From positions 1 through 33,188 of the forward strand of contig JAIQCW010000131.1 of NCBI GenBank assembly GCA_020283715.1: a DNA stretch of 33,188 bases, written 5' to 3'. Source of the DNA: Cytauxzoon felis. Its lineage: Eukaryota > Apicomplexa > Aconoidasida > Piroplasmida > Theileriidae. The position numbers were made by a program, and so were the translations under genes. Under the pieces are notes generated by a model. That model had not been told where the DNA came from. It ran no database searches and was given only the letters and a program-made list of their open reading frames with translations. This document shows positions 1 to 8,900 of the stretch, in pieces. Positions within the stretch are counted from its first letter, which is position 1; every line of letters begins with the position of its first letter.

Positions 1-439
1 GATGAAATTCTATCAAAAAATGTACTTGAAAATAGAGTATTGTACCGAGGATGATCTACGGGAATCCGAGGGGTACTAAATAGAAGAGCTGACGGCAGGA
101 CCAAGAGGGTTGGATTAGACCTCAAGTGTAAGTCAAATAGAGATGTATGAGGTATAAATTTCAACATACTAGATTTTTATTATTGATGCATCCGCTATAT
201 TTGAGTAGTGTTTCGCTATGTTTGATATAAATGTTATAATATAAACTATACTTGAGGTAGTAGACTCGTTCTTTATGTAGTCTAAAATAATGTGATTCAT
301 CTTCATTATCTTTAACAAGATCTAATACTTTATCACCTATGCTATTGGTGATGTATGATATATTATTACATTAATCAACATACTATACTGATAACTTTTG
401 GAAAACCAGTGTAGCTTCATCTTCACTTAGTGGTCTCAT
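1..439 (-). CDS. NIP7: Ribosome biogenesis protein NIP7, 5' part (cut by window edge)
   Basis: NIP7 is a small PUA-domain protein needed for 60S subunit assembly and 27S pre-rRNA processing in the nucleolus. Exon 1 (439-384) begins [18 protein letters not shown], the family's characteristic start (MRxLxEEExxxxFEKL). An intron with GTATGT donor and ATAG acceptor (383-342) leads to exon 2 (341-170), which encodes [20 protein letters not shown] and then [10 protein letters not shown]. This matches the conserved YIG...FRLxKDRVYYV stretch. The two exons join in phase (56 + 172 nt = 76 codons). A second GTATGT donor at 169-164 opens an intron that holds a modular repeat cluster and runs toward the left edge; the remaining exons lie outside. 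Identification rests on recalled family motifs and is strong for the N-terminus only. The start is the first ATG giving the canonical MRPL. Confidence 0.85.
42..131. repeat. Modular repeat cluster 1 (NIP7 intron)
   Basis: Contains the GATGATCTACGGGAATCCGA long cassette, a TACTAAATAG box, AGCTGACGGCAGG short cassette and an arm (GGTTGGATTAGACCTCAAGTG). It lies wholly inside the second NIP7 intron. Confidence 0.8.
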
Positions 440-494
440 TTTATAAATTTATATATAAAATAAAAGATTATAATGCGATTTAGATGTATAATTT

Positions 495-1037
495 AATGTT
501 TTGTGTGGATATGATTATTATGTGATGATTGTGCAACTCTTTTCATATTTGTCATTAAATTGTACTCTTTTGCTAATAAACGATCCTTTTCCTTTTCAAG
601 TTCTAAAAATGGATATAAAATTAGAAGTTGGTATTGATTAAGTGTATGAAATTGGGTGATTATAAATCGTCTAATGGTATATAGATGGAGGATCATATGA
701 TAATAAAATTGATGATATAATAATTTAAATTTATTATAACCATCAAAATTAATATAATATAAATAAATTTATAGTTAAATTAACCTTTATCAATAAGGAA
801 GGAGAGTTCTTTTAATAGATTTTTATATTCTTGATTAAAATATAACCATCTATAGATAGGATGGGGAAATTTTATAGATAATATGGATATAAATGAACCT
901 TTTTGATGCCATTAATTGTATATCTAATGTAGGGATATTACCATCTAATGATTGTTTATTAATGGAATCACGATGGTATTGTTGTGTTGATGTTATAGTG
1001 ATGTGGAGTAGAAGGATGAGTGGTGATATTAACATTG
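495..1037 (-). CDS. Tentative small multi-exon gene, unknown function
   Basis: I do not recognise this gene. On the minus strand an ATG near 1035 starts MLISPLILLLHITITSTQQY, which resembles a signal peptide, and continues to about 907 (...DIQLMASK). A plausible GTTCAT...CTATAG intron then leads to WLYFNQEYKNLLKELSFLID (about 855-795). After a gap without a convincing splice junction, an open frame from about 742 to 495 encodes a hydrophobic/tyrosine-rich stretch and ends with the charged ELEKEKDRLLAKEYNLMTNM and a short tail before the stop. The charged C-terminal segment and absence of stops make coding plausible. The middle junction cannot be resolved, so this could be one gene with a frameshift, two fragments, or non-coding. 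It lies upstream of NIP7 on the same strand. Confidence 0.35.
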
Positions 1038-1816
1038 ATAATTTATTATTTTTTTTAAAGATAATCTATAAAATTATGTAAAATAGTATATTTTAATATA
1101 ATAAAAAAAAGTAGTATTAATAATTTAATATATTAAATAATGATATAACATACCTATTATATAATAATATTATACAAGATGACTTAGTATATTGAAATGC
1201 ATACTAGTGCATCAATGTATACAGGTTGTAATGTAAAAAAAATTTTTTTTATATATATATACAAAATTTTTATTATTCTATTTACTTTTTTTTTAAAAAA
1301 TAAATATATATTCTTTTTATATTAAATAAAAGAACTTACTGTAAATTATGAAATTTTAATTTTATCAATTATTAATATTAATGCAGTAAATAGGTTATTT
1401 TAATTATTTTAGATTTTTAAAATATTAATTTATTATATAGGAATGAAATAAATTTCTATTATTATTATAATAAATAAAAGTATAATATAAATTCTAAAAC
1501 TTTTAATAAATTTATTATTATTATTATTTTTTTTAAAAAGATTATATTCCTATCTATTATCATTCGATTTTACACATCATCTATTCATGTCAGGTGTGTA
1601 TATACAAATATATTAAACATATTGATGTTGGGAATTTATTCATAAATATTATATATACTCGAACATTTATATAAGGATTAATCATTTCTATCATTTAATA
1701 TTTGTATTTAATCACTACTATTATTACACACCTTATTGGTTTTTATACTTTACATGTTCAAATGTGTAACCTAAATTCATCTTAATTCAAAGCATATACC
1801 CAATATCATTCACAAA
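1038..1816. other. AT-rich intergenic region upstream of the ApiAP2 gene
   Basis: Very AT-rich, with homopolymer runs and TA-repeats (for example near 1245-1262). There is no credible ORF and no modular cassette. It probably carries the divergent promoters of the small minus-strand gene and the ApiAP2 gene; I see no specific motif. Confidence 0.5.
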
Positions 1817-3556
1817 ATGGAAACACTTGATACCAATAATAATCCTACATCACAAAATAATGATAATATTACCGAAGCGGTAACACAATCTAATAATGTC
1901 GAAACTAATAATACATCGGATAATATCGAACATGATAAAATTGATACACTACAAAGAAATAAAGGATATAATAAAAATAAACGAGTCGGTGCCAAAAAAA
2001 TTTATCATACCACCACCACCCAGAGCTACACCATCATCATCTTCTGGGTTCCCAGGAGTTTCATGGAATAAAAGAATGGGAGCATGGCTCGCCTTCTACT
2101 ATGATCAAGGCACAAGAAGATCCAGAACTTTTCACCCAAAATACTTTGATATGGATGTAGAAGTAAGTTTACCACAATGATGAATACTACACCGAATGTT
2201 GTACGACCTCCCCACCCGAGGTTACAACCACCTGAAGTCCAATCCAACTCTCTTCGTCTTGCAGACAGCTCTCCACCTGAGGTCTTCCACTCGCCGTGGT
2301 GGCCTTCTCTATTTACATCCCCCTCCGCTTCCCTGAGATCAGCTACGGGTTCCACTCGAGGTTACATTTAACATATCCTTAGAACCATCTTCCATCATTC
2401 CCATGATGGATGATCCATCACTACCTTCTCACCGCCACGATCTCTGGGAGTGGCTCTACTCTTTAGAGATAGGTAATTGGAAGAGCTGACGGCAGGACCA
2501 ACAGTGGTTGTAACCTCAGGTGGAGAGCTGTCTGCAAGACGAAGAGAGGTTGGACTATTGGTAGATGTAACCTCAGGTGGAGTGGAGTGAACTTCGAGTG
2601 GAATTAATTTCTTATATATTGACATTTATATATAGAAGGCGAAGTTGGCGGCGATTGATTTTATGAATAATATAGAGAAGCAGCCTAGGTGTAGTTTGCG
2701 TAAATCTCGTCGTGATAAGACGGATCGTACATTATGGTCTGCGGGTGGTTTATCATCAGAATTTGAGAATCAGTATGAATTATCGATGCGTAAGAGGCGT
2801 AGTAATGCTGGTATGAAGCAGATGCATAGTGATTATATAACGGATGGTATAAAGCGTTCACCATTAAGTTGTTCAACACAAGCAAGTATGGGTGAGGTGT
2901 ATTTTGATGGTTTAAGGACAAGATATTTAGCAAGTACTGGTATGAATATAGATAAAAGTATATTATCAAATAATGGTGCAAATTTAATTGATAATAATAC
3001 AATAGTTAGAAATACAATAAATACAAATGATATATTAGATATGGCACCAAATGTATTTAGTCAAAGTTTAATGTGGGGAAATTGTCATAATATATTTATG
3101 AATGGACAAGATTTTTGTCATTCATCACAAGATTCTGTAAATTTTAGTGTACCATCATTTGAAGGTGAATTTACATTTAATTCACCTAATAGATCAAATA
3201 TATTTCATGATGGTAATGATATAGATAATGGTTTATTATGTATTGGACATGCTACAGATTTTGAAACATCACCTATTGTACATGATGATCCTGAAATTCG
3301 TAAACTTATGCAATCTATTGCACCCAATGATAATATTAATTCATTTAGTGGATCATATAATCCATATAATTGCTCTTCATCTTCATTATCTAGCCCATAT
3401 CTATCACCTTATACTATATTTAAACAAAATAATGATACTAGAAGCCCTGGATTCCAAAATCTCATTATTCAAAATGATAATAACAATAAACAAAGAAATC
3501 ATTGCCTATATCCATCATCATCACCATACGATATACTACCCATCGACTCAAACTAA
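1817..3556 (+). CDS. ApiAP2-family transcription factor (AP2/ERF domain)
   Basis: ApiAP2 proteins are the main sequence-specific transcription factors of Apicomplexa. The N-terminal segment starts [20 protein letters not shown] and is Asn/Thr-rich low complexity. From about 2036 the AP2 domain reads [20 protein letters not shown] then [20 protein letters not shown], the typical three-strand sheet (PGVxWxxxxxxWLAxxxxxGxxRxRxFxxxxF). At 2163 a GTAAGT donor interrupts the domain. The exon resumes near 2637 after ATATATAG with [12 protein letters not shown], the C-terminal AP2 helix, in phase. The remaining 300 residues are Asn/Ser-rich without a recognised domain and end at the 3556 stop. Oddities: the METLD frame and the AP2 frame differ by one base, near a run of seven A at 1994-2000, implying a homopolymer frameshift, a sequencing error or an undetected intron. 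The intron is occupied by a repeat cluster. The DNA target is unknown. Confidence 0.82.
2201..2608. repeat. Modular repeat cluster 2 (ApiAP2 intron)
   Basis: Arms, the CTTGCAGACAGCT and CACTCGCCGTGGTGGCC short cassettes, a CGCTTCCCTGAGATCAGC long cassette, the CCCATGATGGATGATCCATC spacer module and an inverted half with CCACGATCTCTGGGAGTGGC. It fills nearly all of the intron splitting the AP2 domain. Bases 2358-2478 are identical to 4096-4216. Confidence 0.88.
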
Positions 3557-3605
3557 TCTAATCTTATTTCAATCTCTATACTTTCTATACTATATACATT
3601 CACAT

Positions 3606-3752
3606 GAAGTGTAATCCAATCCACACTCCACTTGAGGTCCTTTCCCTATCTTCCACTCGCCGTGGTGGCCTCCTCTATTTACATCCCCCTTCGCTTCCCT
3701 GAGATCAGCTGCGGGTAATTCACTTGAGGTCTCCACCTGAGGTCCAGCCCTT
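3606..3752. repeat. Modular repeat cluster 3
   Basis: Intergenic cluster 50 bp past the ApiAP2 stop: arm, CACTCGCCGTGGTGGCC, TATTTAC box, CGCTTCCCTGAGATCAGC cassette and inverted arms. It directly abuts the AT-rich element that follows. Confidence 0.85.
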
Positions 3753-3756
3753 TAAT

Positions 3757-4060
3757 AATATAAAACTAATTATAATTATCTTCCTTCAATCACTTACAAT
3801 TGAAGTATAATATTTTTAATAATTTATAAAAGTATATATAATTAGTATTATTATAAGTATAATATAGTTACTACAGTAGTTACAGATCATGTTAGTAGTT
3901 ATATAGTATATATATTATAATAATTATTTATAAAAATACATATATAACTTCCTATAAGTATATATCATCCTTCAATTATATTAATATAATAGTATATGTT
4001 ATAGTCAATGAGAAATCTTCAATAGACATTAAAAATGTAGTGGAAATGGTGTTTTTTATC
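3757..4060 (-). repeat. AT-rich ~300-bp dispersed element, copy A
   Basis: The reverse complement of this stretch closely matches 22966-23310. Shared landmarks include CGGGATAAAAAAC at one end, a TAACTACTAACATGA word, and TATACTTATAATAATACTAA. It has no ORF and is flanked on both sides by modular cassettes. Strand is given relative to copy B as plus. Confidence 0.75.
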
Positions 4061-4081
4061 CCGACATTTCCCCCACAACCT

Positions 4082-4288
4082 CACATTCGCCACCTGAGGT
4101 TACATTTAACATATCCTTAGAACCATCTTCCATCATTCCCATGATGGATGATCCATCACTACCTTCTCACCGCCACGATCTCTGGGAGTGGCTCTACTCT
4201 TTAGAGATAGGTAATTAGAAGAGGCCACCACGGCTAGTGGAAGAAGAGGTGGATTGGACCTCAGGTGGAACGGCGAGTGGAAAGGAAT
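4082..4288. repeat. Modular repeat cluster 4
   Basis: Intergenic, between the AT-rich element and the 3' end of the FAINT-like gene. Carries an arm, the spacer module CCCATGATGGATGATCCATC, the CCACGATCTCTGGGAGTGGC cassette, box, the GCCACCACGGCTAGTGG short cassette and an inverted arm. The first 120 bases duplicate part of cluster 2 exactly. Confidence 0.87.
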
Positions 4289-4347
4289 GTCAATAGTTAC
4301 ATTCAACTTCATTGATTTTCTCTTTCTCCGGTTACTTTTTGATCATA

Positions 4348-5388
4348 TTATTCTAATTTATTGTATAGTTCATCTTTGGTGATTTGTATCCATTGGTTAT
4401 TATTTCTTTCCATGAAGATGTTACCATCTTCGAAATTGATTCCTTTGATATATAATTGTGCTAAGACGGGTATATTATTAGTATTGATATGTAGAATAAT
4501 CATTGTACATTTAGTATAATATGATTGACTTTTCCATAATTCTTCATTACCATATTTAACAGTAGTAGTATGTACATTTAATTTTGATATATAAACATTA
4601 GCTAATATACCATATGGATGATGTTTAATAATTTTAAATTTATCATTTGTATTTGTAGATAATATATCTAATTCAATTTCATTCATAATCATATCTCTTT
4701 TTAATTCACATTCATTTGATGTTATTTCAATCCATTGATTAATATTATTATATTCATAACATTTAATTATCATAAATTGATTTATAATTTCTAAATATAT
4801 TAATATACTTAATTCTTTTCTATTATATACCATAGTTGTTTTAACATATTCTTCTTCTTCTTTACGTATCCATATTATATTTTCATTATCTTTTATTTTA
4901 ATTATTTTTGATACATTAAATGGATCATAATTACAAACTGAATTACCATATTCTGTAGTTATTGTATTTGTATACATTAATAATTTAGATGTTCTAATAT
5001 CTAATATATCTTCAGCATATAATTCATCTAATGCTTTATAATATTCATCTTCATTAATTCTATTCCATATACCTAATTTCTTTATTAATATTATATCCAT
5101 ACCATCATCTATACCTATACATATTATACATCTTCCTATATCATTAGAACGAAAACGTATCTCATTACATCTCAAATCCTTACCAACACCATTCCATAAT
5201 ATCTCATCACCATCACATATACACATCACATTCATCATTGATGGAAATGTAGCTGAACAATATCTTATACTATCACCTGTATAATCTGTATTTATTGTCT
5301 CCTCTGGTATATAATTTATATCCACTACACGTATACCAAACACATTTATAAATATACAAAAATAAACAATAAATATCATAACATACAT
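4348..5388 (-). CDS. Secreted FAINT-domain-like protein
   Basis: A 346-residue protein from a single exon. It begins MYVMIFIVYFCIFINVFG, a hydrophobic signal peptide. The body shows three related units ending in a W-x-I/R-I-x-x-E/D-E pattern: IWNRINEDEYYKAL (about residues 106-119), QWIEITSNECELKRDM, and QWIQITKDELYNKLE at the C-terminus. This Trp-anchored pattern followed by a tyrosine-containing charged helix is typical of FAINT (DUF529) domains, found frequently in secreted proteins of Theileria. Family members are exported to the host cytosol or the parasite surface, but no individual function follows from the domain. No transmembrane segment or GPI signal is seen after the signal peptide. 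Repeat clusters lie on both flanks, none inside. The FAINT call is by eye and needs a profile search. Confidence 0.7.
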   Translation of the reverse strand: MYVMIFIVYFCIFINVFGIRVVDINYIPEETINTDYTGDSIRYCSATFPSMMNVMCICDGDEILWNGVGKDLRCNEIRFRSNDIGRCIICIGIDDGMDIILIKKLGIWNRINEDEYYKALDELYAEDILDIRTSKLLMYTNTITTEYGNSVCNYDPFNVSKIIKIKDNENIIWIRKEEEEYVKTTMVYNRKELSILIYLEIINQFMIIKCYEYNNINQWIEITSNECELKRDMIMNEIELDILSTNTNDKFKIIKHHPYGILANVYISKLNVHTTTVKYGNEELWKSQSYYTKCTMIILHINTNNIPVLAQLYIKGINFEDGNIFMERNNNQWIQITKDELYNKLE

Positions 5389-5648
5389 TCATTAATTCAT
5401 AAAGAATCATATTAAATACTCATAGAATACGCCATATTCATAAATGCATCCTTTAATAACATCCTAAATAGAATCACCAAATAATGGGGGTATTAAATTT
5501 ACAAATTTATTAAAATAATAACCAATCATATTTTATATAAAATACTCTCATAAACAAATTAATATATACACATTATATAGAATACCTGACGCAATTGATT
5601 ACCCATCGCACGAGATCTATATTATACATATATCCAATACCAAATTAA
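5389..5648. other. AT-rich intergenic stretch
   Basis: Upstream of the FAINT-like gene; no ORF or recognisable motif apart from general AT richness. It ends where modular cassettes begin. Confidence 0.45.
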
Positions 5649-5893
5649 CATCTCCTGAGGTCCAATTCTACTCTCTTTATCCTGCCGTCAGCTCCTCTAT
5701 TTATCTACCCTTCCAGCTCCCAGAGATCGCTTCCAGGTATGTCTACCCGGAAGAACGTGTTGTAGTGATTGGACCTCAGGTGGAACCCGTAGCTGATCTC
5801 AGGGAAGCGTAGGGGGAAGTAATTAGAGGAGCTGACGGCAGGACAAGGAAAGGACCTTACTGTAGGAGTTGGATTGGACATCATGTGGAATGA
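5649..5893. repeat. Modular repeat cluster 5
   Basis: Intergenic, about 40 bp downstream of the Rpn2 stop. Contains an arm, CCTGCCGTCAGCT, box, an AGCTCCCAGAGATCGCTT long cassette, TGTCTACCCGGAAGAACGT, then an inverted half with ACCCGTAGCTGATCTCAGGG and AGCTGACGGCAGG and an altered end arm (GGATTGGACATCATGTGG). Confidence 0.85.
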
Positions 5894-5933
5894 TAATATT
5901 TTTCTTGATATATAAATAAAAAAGGTTATAAAA

Positions 5934-8900
5934 TTAGTCATCGATTTCGAATGGTGTGAATGGAGGTGCTTCAGGTTGATTATAATCGAAGATGAGGTAA
6001 TTTTCATGTTCATTTGGTGTATGATCTATAATCATTGTGATACCATATATTCTATCATGGAATACTGGTGTATATCTTCCATCTTTTTTCCAAGTACAAT
6101 AAGTAGCTTGTTTAGGTAATATTCTACAAGGATTATCTAATTTGATTATATTTGATTCTGTTGCATCTAATGATGTTTCTCGAAATGGATCTGATTTATA
6201 ATCACCATTATCACTATTCATTGTTATATCCCTATTATCTACACTATCATCACATGAACCTCTACTAGATTGACCCATTGTTGCAGCAATACTCGATATT
6301 TCAGCTCTATATAAATATGGGGTACATACTTGAGGATAAAGTTAACATACTTTATAGATTTACCATCTGATAAAATTGAAGAAGAATCATCTGGTATATT
6401 TTGTTTATCAACAACATCATCATTTAAACTTTTTTTATTAGTCAACCAACTATTCCTTTTAGCAGATATAGATAATATAGCAGTAACCTCATCTTTCTTA
6501 TCACTTGTAACTACATCAGTTACATGAGGTATATAATCAAACATCTTAGATGGAGCATTACATATAATATTATATCCCAATGGAACCTTCAATTCCTCAT
6601 TTAACCCTATAAAAATGATAATTAATCTGAAAGGAACGTAGTGAATACTCCACTCGAGGTCCAATCCTACTCCTTCTCAACCTTTCTTCGTCTTGCAGAC
6701 AGCTTCTTCTATTTACCTATCTCTAAAGAGTAAAGCCACTCCCAGAGATCGTGGCGGAGGTTATGATTGGACCTCAAGTGGAACCCGCAGCTGATCTCAG
6801 GGAAGCGGAGGGGGAGGTAAATAGAAGAAGCTGTCTGCAAGAGGAAGACAAGGTTGTGACCTCAAGTGGATTAGAACCATTATTTGGTATAGAGACTGAC
6901 CTACTAGGCAAGTTGGTTGGAAGGTTAATGAGATGAAGTGTATAAAAGAGTGCCAATACCATAATTGTGTGAACATACAGAATCCTACAACAGCTTCTCT
7001 TCTCATATTACCTTTACATGTATATAACGATGCAATACAATTTTGTCCCTAAAATAATTATAAATTTATATTAAGAATTATAAACAAACACCAGCATTAA
7101 TTAAACCTAATCCTATTATAGCACCAAATCTTGCCATTATATCTTGATGCTTATCACCAGCAACATGAAGAAAATTCTCTCTAGTACTCTTCACTTCCGA
7201 ACACATCTCATAATTACATTGCTGCAATACCAAACCCAATCCCATAAATGCACCTAAAAATATTTATTATCAACATCATTGAACATCCACCCGATGTCCA
7301 ATCCTACTCTCTTTCCACCTCTCTTCCACTTGAGGTCGTCTTGCAGACAGCTTCTCTATTTACTTCCCCTTCCAGCTCCCGTAGATCGCTTCCAGGTATT
7401 CCACTTGAGGTTAGATCCAACACATCCTTAGCACCATCTTCCATCATTCCCATGATGGATGATCCATCACTACCTTCACCACGATCTCCGGGAGTGGCTC
7501 TACTCTTTAGAGATAGGTAATTGGAAGAAGCCTCCACGGCGAGTGGAAGAAGAGTTGGATTGGACCTCAAGTGGAGAGCTGACGGCAGGACGACATCAGG
7601 TGGAGTAGTCAACACTTCATTTATTAAATTCTTTTGTAACAAACCTTGTCGTACAAAATCGCTACGATCGAGTGACAATTTTTGTAATAGTTTGAGTGCA
7701 TCTTGAGATGCGGTAGCGGCGCAGCATATACCTAATGCTAATGTGACACCATATCTGACATGTGGGTTATATGATACGGCTAATAATTTTAATATTTTGG
7801 GTAATTCATCTGGTGTATTACATAATACAAATCCTAATGATATGACTGCTGCACGTCGTACATCATCTGATACATCTGATACAGCAGCAGATAATAAATC
7901 ATTAATAGCTTTAGACTAAATAAGAATATATACATATGGGGATAATATATAAACATACAGATCCTGTACCACAATATGCCATAGCATAACAAAACATTCC
8001 ACCATAACGTATAATAGAAAATGTATCTTTACATAACATTTTTATAGTATCATCAGCCTATAGAAATAATTATACAGGAAAATATTTTTATATAAAATAA
8101 ACCTCTTTCTCTTTACGATATAAAATCATACCAATTGCAATGATACAAGCACGTATAATCTTTTCATGCTGTGTCTCATATGAAAATGTATACAATTCAT
8201 GTATTATCGATTCCATACCACTACCTATTAATATTTATCCAAATAAAATCATAACACAACCAACCAATCATCAATAAACCTATCGCAATCGCAGCAGCCT
8301 GACCCTGTACAGCATTATTCCTAAACATCACAGCCTTCAACTCCTCATACAATTCTGTAATTTATATATATAAAAAAGGAATTTTCTCAACTACACCCGA
8401 GGTACAATATAACCCTTCTTCCACTAGGCGTTCCACCCGAGGTTGCCTCTACCAATAGTCCAACCTCTCTTCGTCTTGCAGACAGCTCTCCAGTTGAGGT
8501 CCAATCCAACTCTTCTTCCACTAGGCGTTCCACCTGAGGTCTTTCCACTCGCCGTGGTGGCTCTTTTAATTACTTCCCCTTCCAGCTCCCGTAGATCAGC
8601 TACGGGTATTCCACTTGAGGTCCATTAGATAAATTCAAGGTCTGTTCTTCCGGGTAGACATACCGAGGATGATCTACGGGAATCCGAGGGGAGGTAAATA
8701 GAAGAGCTGACGGCAGGATGAAGAGAGTTGGGAGTGGACCTCAGGTGGAGAGCTGTCTGCAGGACCAAGAGAGTTGGATTGGACCTCGAGTGGAGTGAAA
8801 AAGGTATGGAACGTACCTAAATCGCATTGTCCCATACAGACAAGACCGAGACCGAGTGCTGCTCCATGATGTATGGCTTCTTCTGCATTTTCATTACGTA

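Noticed and set aside
2026..2355. 109-codon minus-strand frame over the AP2 exon and cluster 2
   Set aside because: It is antisense to the AP2 domain, and the open length comes from stop-free cassettes.
2201..2608. CRISPR-like or tandem minisatellite interpretation of the clusters
   Set aside because: No regular repeat-spacer spacing, parts occur in both orientations, and the host is a eukaryote with introns.
2685..3002. 105-codon minus-strand frame, Tyr/His/Asn-rich
   Set aside because: Shadow of the ApiAP2 second exon; biased composition with no family resemblance.
7248..7520. Plus-strand frame through cluster 7
   Set aside because: Antisense to Rpn2 and composed entirely of cassette peptides; no start context or continuation.
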